Below are positions 54,716 through 64,000 of a DNA stretch of 64,000 bases, in pieces; position 1 is the first letter of the stretch; the number at the start of each line of letters is the position of its first letter. The notes below the pieces were generated by a model, which searched no databases, was not told the origin of the DNA, and saw only the letters and a list, made by a program, of their open reading frames with translations. This DNA comes from Solenopsis invicta. Lineage: Eukaryota > Arthropoda > Insecta > Hymenoptera > Formicidae. Position numbers and translations under genes: made by a program. The stretch is from the NCBI RefSeq assembly GCF_016802725.1, contig NC_052668.1, positions 1,884,501 to 1,948,500 on the forward strand, written 5' to 3'.

Positions 54716-55035
54716 TACTACCGCTTGGCCGACTCACAAATATGCAATTGTTTAAACGTAATTTGTAATTGCTCAAAACTTTAAACAATATTATATCATA
54801 ACATTACTGCTCGATATAATAATCTACAAATAATTATTTTATTTAATTTTTCAAAAACTTTCTTGCTATAATATTTTGAGTTGTGAATTTTGGGACATCT
54901 TCTATATGTATTCAACAAGATGTTTGCACAAATTTGATAATAGAATTCCTTGAAAATTTCTGAATTTTTTAGGAATTTTATTTAAATATAAACAATTATA
55001 GAGACTTAAATTATCAGTTATAGCTAAATCCTAAT
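54716..55035. other. AT-rich intron DNA
   Basis: No coding sequence or element end seen between the MITE right terminus and the next element. Confidence 0.4.
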
Positions 55036-55985
55036 CAGGGATCCTGCCTGAAATAAAATTTCGGTCCGGTTACGGTTACGGTCAGAGATTATATCCAATT
55101 TTCGGTTTTGGTTTTGGTTACGGTTACGGTTACAGATGTACAATTACTTATTGTAAAATTTAATAACGTATAAAAATGATAATATATAAAAATAACACCA
55201 GTATAAATATCATATTATAAAAAATTTCTGTTTATTGTAAACAACACCTGTTTAATATAAAAATGTTTGAAAATCATTAGAGGTTTCGGGTCTTTCAAAA
55301 TCTCTTTTTTTTTGTTTTTGTTTTACTTCAACATTCTCAGCAATTTGCAATGTTAATTTTGGTTTTTTTACTGGTAGTTTTTTTTTATAAAATAACATAT
55401 TAATCTTAATCAAATTATTATAATAAAAGAAATAAATAATTAACCATCCGTAGACACCGTAATATCGCTATTTATTGAGAACCTAGAAATAAATATCTAC
55501 AATCTTAAAAGTTCAATTAAAATTGTCAAATTTTTTCGATGCTCTAAAAGAACCGGAAAAATTGAAATATAATTTTAGCTTTAAAAATTTAGTTTTAATA
55601 TTACAAAGATCTTATTCTTTTGTATACATTTTATGTTAATAAATTGAAGGAAAAATTAATCTTTAAAAAAATTAACTGCATATCTATGGAACATTAAAAA
55701 CATTTAAAAAAGAAGGATGAAATATAGATGCCGTATAACTTTTTCTCTTATTCTTATCTCTCCAGAGAGAGAAGTCTACACAGCACGCGCTTTTTCTCCT
55801 TTTTTATCTGATTTTCAGTATCTTTAATAGCATTTTAAAAATTCTGACCAAAAATCTGACCGAAAAAACCGGAAAAATATTTTCGGTCAGGTTACGGTTA
55901 CGGTCAATTAGCCTGCACAATATTTCGATTTCGGTCTGACTAAAATAACGGTTATGATATCGATTTCGGTCCGGTCAGGGTCCCT
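55036..55985. mobile_element. hAT-like MITE rich in GGTTAC repeats
   Basis: The left end CAGGGATCCTG faces the right end CAGGGTCCCTA (inverted TAGGGACCCTG). Subterminal blocks of 'ggttacggttacgg' and 'tttcggtccgg/tcagg' occur on both sides. The flanks 'atcctaat' and 'atcttagt' agree at 6 of 8 positions, which would fit a decayed 8-bp hAT duplication. About 950 bp, with no transposase. The hAT assignment is tentative. Confidence 0.55.
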
Positions 55986-57183
55986 AATCTTAGTACTAGT
56001 TTCTTGTATGATTTTGTATGTATTTTTAAGTATATTATTTTATTTAAAAGTCGAAATAAGATTAAAGAATTTTTTGAAATTTTATTTTATTATATTTTCA
56101 ATGTTTCTTAATCATACAATCACAGAAAGAAGTTATATAAGTTTTGAATATTAAAAAGTTATATATAATCACAATACTTTTTTTGTTAAACTTAAATTAA
56201 ATCTCCCTGATTTTAATTTTGTATGTACTTTAAACATAGAAAAATTTTTAATTTTGTAAAGCCAATTTAAGAAAAATTCGAATTTGTGTATTGGTAAATT
56301 CTGTCATTTTAGGATCTTTCTTTAAATTTTATCTTTTTTTCTGAAAAAAATTGTACAACAATTATTACATGCCGCAATGCACGGATCTAGCTCATCAGAA
56401 GTTCTAAACTCAAAAAACCATTAAGATTTGTCACCTTTTTAAATTGAACAAGACCATCTATGGATGTGTATGCTATATTTATTGTTGATAGATTAAAATC
56501 TATTTACATTATCAAAGAAATGATCAAAAAAATTTTTTTTAAAAAAGATAGAATTTAAGAGAATTTTAATAATGGAAGAGAATTCTAATTATTATTATAT
56601 GTTTGAATTTGTCTCAAGTTGGCTTTACAGAATTAAGAGTTTTTTCAAACACATTTGAAATATACATAAAAATAAAGTTCGAAAAACTTAATTTCAGTTT
56701 AAAAACAAAAAAAAAAATTAAAAATTACTGATATATCATTTAATAACTTTTTTCATTTTTAAGTTTAAGTTGAATCTTTTAGACTTAACTTTGGTACGTA
56801 CTTTAAACTTATAAAAAATTTATAAAAAAGTTTTCAATTCTGTAGTCAATCCGAAATTAAAACTTTAATGTAATTTATTTTCATCATTTTTGTATTCTCT
56901 TAATTTAAAATTTAAAATTAAAAAAATTTTTATAAGTAAATCTCATGAAAATTCACGATTTTCAAGGATAAAAAGTAAATTTTCTGAAAATTTCAGATTT
57001 TTCCGGTTTTTCCCAGTAATAAACATCTTGTTCAATAATTTCGGATGTTGTGCAAATAATTTTCAATAACTAAGCTCACGATGGAGACTTTGCAGCAGTT
57101 AAGTGTTAAATGAGACATGATAAAGTACTGAAAACACGAGATAGAAAAAGGACAATAATAAAGGACAGAGAAAAGTTATTTAC
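55986..57183. other. AT-rich intron DNA, no feature
   Basis: Long intron sequence downstream (in gene orientation) of the hinge-entry exon, whose donor GTAAAT begins at 57183 on the minus strand. No repeats with clear ends were seen. Confidence 0.5.
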
Positions 57184-57473
57184 CCAATTGTGGCCAGATA
57201 TCGCTAAATGTTGAATTCCATAAACTATTATCGAAATCATCAGTGGGAAATAAAATTGATTCCTGCACCGGCGATTTTGTAACAGATTCCTCCACTTCAA
57301 GCGAGAGGAACGAACAACAATGATAAGCGTATGACAGCAACATCGTTTGTACTCGAGGAAATCTTTCAGGAGACGGGAATTCTCGCAATGCAGGATTATT
57401 AAATGTCTTAAGATGCAATAATCCCGCTAGACCTCTTATCGGCAGTGTAGGGAAAACATTATTTCCTAAATTT
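57184..57473 (-). CDS. rk: Receptor exon: last leucine-rich repeat and hinge start (rickets/LGR2-like)
   Basis: A 290-bp exon with acceptor TTTTTAG (AG at 57475-57474) and donor GTAAAT from 57183. It enters in phase 2 and leaves in phase 1. It reads 'NLGNNVFPTLPIRGLAGLLH', 'LKTFNNPALREFPSPERFPR', then 'VQTMLLSYAYHCCSFLSLEV' and ends 'LWNSTFSDIWPQL'. The 'YAYHCC' cysteine pair marks the start of the hinge after the repeats in this receptor class. The change of phase from 2 to 1 marks the end of the repeat-coding exons. The next coding exon is 38395-38574, 18.6 kb away. Confidence 0.88.
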
Positions 57474-58322
57474 CTAAAAATAAATATTTGTATTATATTA
57501 CGTTCGATTTGTAATAAACATAAGAAGTGACTTACATAATATAAATTATCCATGCTAGAAAAATTGAAATAGATTCAATAGAAATATTTATTTAATAAAT
57601 GTATCAATAAAAAATACTATTTGAAATAAGTACTTGTGTAAAAATAAGAAAAGCAAATAGTATCATTTATATTTACATTTACTTAAAGATATTTATTTTT
57701 TCAAGTAGCAAACATTATTTTTAAGACATTTTTAAAACGTCAAAAATAATAAAATAAGTTCTCTTTATTTCATTAAAAAAACTTTTATCAGTGACTATTA
57801 AGGATTAAATGGAGTTTAACGACTTGAAATGATCACAATATCTCCAGTGGCGATGAAGATTCAAAAGAGATAGAAGTTTGGTGTCGGACTTTCTTTATAT
57901 GTATAGGACTTTATTTAAGACGGTCTTGAAATTAGGTTTGTTTGTGAATACAAGACTTATGAATGCAAGATTATTCTAGTCTACCGTATTTTAGATTTTC
58001 AGAACAAAGTTATTGAAAATAACCGCAAATATTTTCAGGATTAAAAGGTATATGATTTTCCCATAAATAAATAATAAATTTCTTTATAAAAGACACCAAA
58101 TTAATTTCTTCATATCACTTATTTGAGTTAGACATTTAGTGCCTTTTTCATCTTTTTTTTAAAAATAATCCAAGTTAATTTTATTCAGATATTTATTACA
58201 CAAAAAAATTATTTTAATTAGTATTTTTTATAGATGCAGGCTTTAAATAAATATTTCTATTATTATTTTCTATTGTATCAACTATTTTTCGCCAGCACTA
58301 TAAATTATATGGATGCACTTAC

Positions 58323-58394
58323 AAATCTTGCAACCGTTTTGTTTCCCTGAACGCATCGGGATGTATATATTCAATATAATTATTCTCTAAATCT
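58323..58394 (-). CDS. rk: Receptor leucine-rich-repeat exon (24 codons)
   Basis: Exactly 72 bp, phase 2 at both ends, with acceptor TTTCAG and donor GTAAGTGC. It reads 'DLENNYIEYIHPDAFRETKR' then LQDL, one complete leucine-rich repeat. One-repeat 72-bp exons with this phase are the hallmark of LGR genes. Confidence 0.87.
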
Positions 58395-58471
58395 CTGAAA
58401 TGTGATTAAATTGAATGTAAATTATTAGAAACATGTAAAATCAGAATAACTTATTTAAACTGAGTACTTAC

Positions 58472-58615
58472 AAAACCTGAAGTCTAGATAATCCGGTAAA
58501 CGCGTTACTGGAAATACTCTGTAAGTTATTATTAGACAAAAGGAGATCGTGTAGCATGTTCAAGCCTTTAAAAGCATCGTCAGGTAACATAGAAATCATA
58601 TTACTAGCTAAATCC
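58472..58615 (-). CDS. rk: Receptor leucine-rich-repeat exon (two repeats)
   Basis: 144 bp (two 24-residue repeats), phase 2 at both ends, acceptor TTTTTTAG, donor GTAAGTAC. It reads 'DLASNMISMLPDDAFKGLNM', 'LHDLLLSNNNLQSISSNAFT' and GLSRLQV. Both repeats fit LxxLxLxxNxL. Confidence 0.9.
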
Positions 58616-58709
58616 CTAAAAAAGCAAGATTTGCATTTTACTTGTACTGCCTTCAGTATATTCAATACTTCATACATACATTACATTGCATGTTACTTTA
58701 CATACTTAC

Positions 58710-58775
58710 AAAACGCGAAGTTCGTTACAACTCCGTAAATTTGGTATCTCTGTCAAAGAATTGGATTTCATGTCA
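58710..58775 (-). CDS. rk: Receptor leucine-rich-repeat exon (22 codons)
   Basis: 66 bp, phase 2 at both ends, acceptor TGTTTTCAG, donor GTAAGTATG. It reads 'DMKSNSLTEIPNLRSCNELR' followed by V and the split Leu codon: a slightly short repeat with an Asn-Leu core. It is the most 5' exon found. Earlier repeats, the signal peptide and the start lie either beyond the window or in exons too short and diverged to see. Confidence 0.8.
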
Positions 58776-59316
58776 CTGAAAACAAGGACAAAACGTATAT
58801 GTAGAATACTCATTGTTAGAAATAGTTATTATTAAGGGGACACATTTAGATGGGTCAAAATGAAGATTTAAGAACTTTGCAAATTTTTTATAAAAGTTCG
58901 GAGAGATAGAAAAATCATAAATTAATTTGGTGCCCTCTGTCATAAAATTCAAAGTTTATTCACAAAAAGTCAAATAGACGTAAGTTTAATGTTTGAAATA
59001 ATTTCCATTATTTTCTATGACTTTATTGACATGTATTAAGCAGCTAATGAATACTCTCATAGAAAAAACTTTTGCGATTTCCAATCAATAAAATTATCAA
59101 TAATTTTTCGGATTTCGTTAATTGTTTTAAAACACGTATCAGCCATGGTGTTAAAGCGACCCAAATAAGTAGTAATTTGACAAAGCTAGATCTGGTGAAT
59201 AAGCCGCACTAGGAACAATTTCCTAGCCAATGTATAAGTAGATAACATCCTTCATTTTTTTTGCGGCATGTGATCGAGCATTACAAAATCACATTACAAA
59301 ATCACTTGCCCATCAA
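58776..59316. other. Intron DNA, no feature
   Basis: AT-rich. No further leucine-rich-repeat exon with splice sites could be identified upstream (in gene orientation) of 58775. Confidence 0.45.
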
Positions 59317-60200
59317 GATAGCCAAGCGTGATTTAGCACATTGGGTAAACTAATGAACTGTACAAATTGTGGTAAAGTTGCTGTCAATTTGGCAAATTGA
59401 AATATCTTATATGCAAACTGTATTAGCAATGTCAAATGTTTAGCCCTCAACATCAAATGTTGAGGACTAAACATCATCAATTTATGAAATTTCAAAAACA
59501 TTGAGGATTAATGATCGTCATGTTGACAACAAAGTAACGGCACGTGATAAGCTCATATTTTATACAGTATCGTCCCAGCAACTTAATTCATATCTAACGT
59601 TTTACACATGTTGAAAAATATTTGCTGAAAATTATTGAAGTTTTTAAATTGTAGTTCATTGCTAACAAAGCATTGACAACAAGAAATTATCACTCGCAAA
59701 CAGTATGCCGCACATCGACAAATAGATATGGCAAAACTGATCTTTTTGTAAATAAAAATTATACATTATAAAATAAAAGGCGTAACGTTATAAGAGTTTT
59801 CATTCTTATTTTAACAAGAATATGTTTTAAAACAAGAGAATCTCATTTCATGAAAAGATTACCCAAAGTTGAGTTTTTAAAATTGGTGTTGCATAATTGG
59901 CTTCTAAAATGAAAATTAATAAAATATATTTTAGGAGTGCAATTATATAGGTTTTTACGTGAATAACTAAAACCTTTTTAACAGAGCTATGATGTTAACC
60001 CTTAAACACACCAATCTTGTAAAATACGGAAACACATTTTCGGGTCTGGGTGACTTTTTCAATTTTGAAAAGCTATAACTTTGATTACAATCAATACTTT
60101 TCAACAACTTTTTCTTAAATTTAGAATCTTAGAAATATGACTGCATCGGCATTGCCGAAAAATGATTTATTATGAAGTTATAAAAGAAATTATATAAATA

Positions 60201-61477
60201 AGGGAGTTTGGGGTATATTGTGAGCTATGGGGATTTGAGTTGTGAGACAGCACTCAAAGTCAACCATATTTGAAATTTTAACATGTTCCAACTATGGTAA
60301 AATGTTTTTCTCTATGCGATCTTACTTTTTGACTAGCACTCGTCGCGCTAACACACATTCTAACAATAAGTGTCTCTCCAGATTTTGATTTTCAATTTTC
60401 TTCAAAAAGTTTTTTCGACTATTTGTATTTGTAATCTTACTTATTTTTTCGAGTTGATTGCAAAAATAAATATATTACAAAATTATTACTGGTGAACTAC
60501 CGTTTCGATGTACAAAAGGAATTTTGCATGAACATTTGATGTTGTTAATTACTATGTGACTATTTTAATAATGTAGCATTTGGGGAATTGTGAGCCACCA
60601 CTTTTGGGAAGTTGTGAGTCACTGCATTTTTGTCATTTTTTTTAACTTAAGTTGGCATTTAGGTTTAAATGCGTATTTCGCAATATTCATACATAATTTG
60701 GATGTTTCATGCAATTTTATAGTGAATTTAGTAGTTTTCGTGATTTTTTCATGTTTTAATTGTAAGTAATCATCATGCCGCGTCATAAGTATACAAGAAA
60801 TGAATCTAATAAGTCAGCGATCGATATTAATGTCATAGTGGCTGCCATCAAAGAGGTGACGATTGAGAAGAAAGCGGTGCGGTCCGTTGATCGAGCATAA
60901 CATCGATAGCAAATTGACTCGCTACATTTCGAAACTAAATAAAGCACACGTAGATTCTTCAACCGTTTCGAATGAAAAATTGGGTGATTTTGTTTCATCG
61001 CTAAGTGGCCACACTGACGGGAAGAAATTGAACAAAAACAATTCTATATATTGCAATGAATGCGATCGAGCTGTGCACTTAAAATGTGCCAATTTAAAAA
61101 CCGACTATTATATCTGTGTTCACTGCAAATCGGACTAATCAGATTATACGGACTTTAATTTTTTTATCAGAATTATCTTAATTTTCTTTTTTCTACAATT
61201 CAAATAAAGAATAATCAAAATATGTCATTCTCTTCCATTTTAATTGAGCCATTGTGGCTCACAACTCCCCAAAATTTTTAAAAATTCAAAAAATACACCT
61301 TTTTTTGAAACATATCAAAATTTTACAACTGTTATGCCTTTCAATGAACTTCTTAAGCCAGTAATTGCCTTTTGAGGTGTACTAGAAAATCCAACCTTTC
61401 AGGTGCGTAAAATATCAATTTTTGTGATAGTTACCGTTCAAAAATAAAACCTGACTCACAACTCCCTAAACTCCCCT
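60201..61477 (+). mobile_element. Pogo-like non-autonomous element (1277 bp)
   Basis: The ends 'agggagtttgggg' and inverted 'ggggagtttaggg' are flanked by TA at 60199-60200 and 61478-61479. Subterminal repeats of 'gttgtgag[tc]c' occur on both sides (near 60235, 60595, 60617, 61255, 61453). Between them lies a short transposase-derived gene relic. TA duplication and the encoded helix-turn-helix fit the pogo group. Confidence 0.75.
60775..61138 (+). pseudogene. Pogo-like transposase relic: psq-type HTH plus PHD-like zinc half-finger
   Basis: The ATG at 60775 gives 'MPRHKYTRNESNKSAIDINV' and 'AAIKEVTIEKKAVRSVDRA', resembling the N-terminal helix-turn-helix of pogo/Tigger transposases. A frameshift near 60890 leads to 'NIDSKLTRYISKLNKA', which completes that domain. 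The second frame, ending at 61138, closes with 'YCNECDRAVHLKCANL' and 'YYICVHC', a Cys/His cluster like the second half of a PHD finger. Such a finger ends some insect pogo-like transposases. The DDE catalytic core is absent, so this is an internally deleted copy. Antisense to the receptor. Confidence 0.6.
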
Positions 61478-62102
61478 ATTAAATTTAAAATAAAATATAC
61501 AAAATGGCAAACATCATAAGGCTATTTTTTTGCTGTCATGAAATGGAATTTAATAATTATTGTAAAAATCTATATTCTTAAATAAATGACATTATTTCGT
61601 ATGGTTATGAGAATAATGTCGTTATGGAAATATGTAATAAATGCTGCAAATAAGGTGGGAAAGAATAGACGTGAGCATCTCAAGCGGCAACTTCCTCTAT
61701 TTTCTTTCACATATACCATATAACCCAGGTAATCAAATGAATTCAAGATACCGTCATGTTGCTGTCAAATTGCAGCAATAGATTTTGACAAACTAGAGAC
61801 AAGGCGCTTCCTCATTATGTGTGAAATGTTGCTCTCATGTGAATTCTAAATTTGATTGATGATAAATTGATAACATCTTGATGGCAAGTCATATGCCGTT
61901 ATAATACTTTACTATTAATGTGACGCGTTATTAATCTTCACTGGTGCTTTTGAAAAGCTCATAAATTGATGATGTCTATTTGTCTTCATGTTGCTAATTC
62001 AATCTGCACATAAGATTTCAATTCGGTAAATTGATGATAACTACATAACAACTCGTGCAGTTTATTAGTTTACCTAATGTGCTAAATCACGTTTGGCTAT
62101 GA

Positions 62103-63240
62103 GGTATAGTTAATCAATTTTAATTCTGCAAAACGGAATCTTTTGTTGATAGTAAGTAGAATACATAATGTATATTACATAAATCATATTAACAATAATA
62201 GCCATTAACAAATAATTGTACCAAAGTTCAAAGTAAAATTATGCATAAAAAGTTTAGAAATCGAGAGAAAAAGTTATAAATTCTTCAGAATTCTGCAACT
62301 AAATTTTGTATTGTAAATTATATTATTAGTTAATAAAATAAACAAAAACCAGCTGCCACTAGGTGCTACTCTGGTTTTTGCAAGTATTTGTAATAATAAA
62401 TACTCGTATATAAGCTGCTGCTTAAATGTTATAGTTTTCATTTTCATTAAGTTTAATTTTAAATTTAATTAAAGAAGTATAAAAATACACTTTAGCTGCA
62501 TTTTTCTTGCTCGCTTCCATGTGAAAGCGTAATTTTATCTTTCTTCATTGTATAATAAACAAATAAAGATAGATTGATGCTTTCAGCACGAAAGTAAACA
62601 AAAACAACGCAACCTTTAAATTTTAAACAGTTTCTCATAAGAAATTAATAATATATAATTAATTAATAAACGTGACTAATAAATAATTAAAGAGCTATAT
62701 GTAATTCATATCTTTAATTAATAATATTATATTTTAATGTTTTAGAATCTGCTGATAATGGTCAAATTGATTTATCGAGAGAGGAAATTTTTATTTTAAT
62801 GAAAAGCCATTTGATTTCAATTTGACGCGTATAGCGCATTAACAGCCAGTCGGGGTGCTAGCTTCACAAAGATACAGTGTATGTCAATTTGTAGTTTATG
62901 CACAGGGTCGCTTGTGTGCATAGTTAAATAGCACTCATAATAAAGTGATGTTTTGAAAGTGATCTTTGGTAAAAATTATTCACAAAATTTGATACAAATT
63001 AGAACGCTTCAGAAATACTGAGAAAATCTATACTCTATTAATGAGAGAGCACCAATATCGCATATATGTATAAATACGATGCATTTGGGTCCAGACATAG
63101 AAAATTGAGCAGGTGAAAATCTCTATATGAATATGATATTTTTCAATGTGACATTAAATTATAATCGTAATATATAGTATATTTAAATTACACACTTTTC
63201 AAATTGTGACAACGTATTCTGACAAAGATCGCTTGCATAA
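62103..63240. other. Intron DNA, no gene
   Basis: AT-rich. A short inverted pair, 'gccactaggtgctactctgg' with 'ccagctg' nearby (62350-62380), and 'gcacagggtcgcttgtgtgc' (62899) are isolated. No element boundaries are seen. Confidence 0.4.
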
Positions 63241-63244
63241 TCGC

Positions 63245-63625
63245 GCAATACTGACTACATTCGATCGATTTGCAAAAAATTAAAGTTTACATTTTGTTTG
63301 TTCGATAAGAAAATATATTCATAAGTGTAAACTTTGGTTGTGCTATATTTAACACCGGATATATAGTGTATGCTATTTTTTCCTTATATATTTTGATTGA
63401 CTTACCTAAGAACCGTCACAAGTCGATAAAAATATGTAAAAAGATGATATCATTACGTTATCCAAAGTGCACAAAAATTAAAATTACTATTAAACATTCA
63501 AAATATAGAAGTGTGTCCATAATCAAAGTTCAAGCTCTCGAATACATTTTCTTATCAAACAAATAAAATATAAATTTTATTTTATGCAAATCGATCAAAT
63601 GCAATCAGCAGGTATATGCGCGACT
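63245..63625. repeat. Palindromic element (~380 bp)
   Basis: 'gattgcatttgatcgatttgc'-like sequence on the minus strand of 63575-63612 pairs with 'gactacattcgatcgatttgc' at 63251. Pairing continues through 'gataagaaaata' over about 80-100 bp, with a central unpaired region. No coding sequence belongs to it. Confidence 0.6.
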
Positions 63626-63795
63626 GTGTGAGTAATTGTTGTCTCAATTTGAGAATTCTACACAAAAGTTTTTTTCTCGATCCGATTCCTAATTGTCTTT
63701 TTGCGCAAGAAGAAGAAGATAACGCCTTGACTAAAGAAGATAATGCCTCGACCGAAGAAGATTCTGAAGAATTAACAATAAGTAAGGAAGATTAA
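63616..63795 (+). CDS. Short acidic open frame (59 codons), doubtful
   Basis: The frame from the ATG at 63616 reads 'MRDCVSNCCLNLRILHKSFF', 'LDPIPNCLFAQEEEDNALTK' and ends 'EDNASTEEDSEELTISKED' before TAA. The C-terminal third is a seven-residue repeat (EDNA-x-T-x) from a 21-bp tandem repeat. No homologue is recognised. The start lies in the right arm of a palindrome, so the ATG is not trusted. It could be an exon of an unknown plus-strand gene or chance. Confidence 0.2.
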   Translation: MRDCVSNCCLNLRILHKSFFLDPIPNCLFAQEEEDNALTKEDNASTEEDSEELTISKED

Positions 63796-64000
63796 TTTCT
63801 AGGACAATAGAGAGAAAATCAGCAACAAGACATCCAAGTTTTTTTGCGTTATATTTCCTGCTGAGACCGAAAGTAGGAAGGAGAAAAAGGACAATTTTTT
63901 ATAAAAATGTAAGTAGTATTTTGTTATAAATTTTGGGGCATATAATATTATAATTTATTTTTACATAGCCTCTCCTCGAAAATAATGTAACGATCCACCT
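63796..64000. other. AT-rich DNA to the window end
   Basis: No feature recognised. Confidence 0.35.

Larger units (their letters stand above)
59317..62102. mobile_element. Inverted-end element (2.8 kb) containing a pogo-like element
   Basis: The left end 'agatagccaagcgtgattta' continues 'gcacattgggtaaactaat'; the right end is the inverted match 'attagtttacctaatgtgc', 'taaatcacgtttggct'. The interior has 'aaattgatga'- and 'gatgacgtc'-like short motifs, a 'taacccttaaacacacc' repeat (59998-60198) and the nested element at 60201-61477. The ends recall the CCCAGATAGCA MITE at 20727. No transposase of its own is seen. Confidence 0.65.

Noticed and set aside
55075..55140. Telomeric repeat (GGTTAC)n
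   Set aside because: Insect telomeres are TTAGG-type; this is a short subterminal repeat of a MITE with matching blocks at its other end.
57536..57557. Possible micro-exon (TTTTTCTAG ... TATTAT before GTAAGT on the minus strand)
   Set aside because: Inserting it between the phase-2 exons 58323-58394 and 57184-57473 breaks the reading frame.

Overview
This is intronic, transposon-packed animal DNA. It has long AT-rich stretches, six short spliced exons of one host gene, LINEs, LTR elements, mariner-type DNA transposons, palindromic MITEs and dinucleotide repeats. There is no operon structure. The repertoire (I-, R1- and RTE-type LINEs, BEL/Pao, Copia, many TA-flanked elements ending in CAGGGTGTCCCA-like termini) and the gene type suggest an insect, most likely hymenopteran and perhaps an ant. 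The species is inferred, not read from the sequence.

The only convincing host gene runs on the minus strand. It encodes a leucine-rich-repeat G-protein-coupled receptor of the bursicon-receptor type (LGR2, rickets). Exons in transcription order are 58775-58710, 58615-58472, 58394-58323, 57473-57184, 38574-38395 and 32479-32285. The first three end in phase 2 and the next three in phase 1. All have AG/GT borders, and together they read through leucine-rich repeats, a cysteine-containing hinge and transmembrane helix 1. Introns of about 18.6 kb and 5.9 kb lie inside the window. Helices 2-7 are not seen in 1-32284, so the next intron is longer than 32 kb and leaves the window. Nearly everything else is transposon sequence inside this gene.

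1-10 kb: a truncated MITE, a tRNA-like palindrome, AT-rich repeats and a decayed RTE-like LINE. 10-13.3 kb: a mariner remnant, then an intact-looking mariner inserted in a 111-bp satellite, a 5S-rRNA-like repeat and CCAATATTGG repeats. 13.3-19.8 kb: an R1-type LINE tail, then a decayed LINE with gag, endonuclease and RNase H whose RT core has been replaced by a mariner fragment. 19.8-32.3 kb: nested MITEs, a second decayed R1-type LINE, a second 5S-like copy, tRNA-like SINE heads and a 0.7-kb palindrome.

32.3-38.6 kb: two receptor exons, two decayed transposase elements with long inverted ends set in compound microsatellites, and another palindrome. 38.8-41.9 kb: a 3-kb inverted repeat with a MITE in one arm. 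41.9-54.7 kb: a nest in which a MITE was split by a BEL/Pao element (395-bp LTRs, TSD CTGAC) whose pol was split by a Copia element with an intact 1294-codon frame (255-bp LTRs, TSD GAAAT). 55-64 kb: a hAT-like MITE, four receptor exons, a 2.8-kb inverted-end element carrying a pogo-like relic, and a short acidic ORF of doubtful status.

All identities come from reading motifs by eye. No database search was run.
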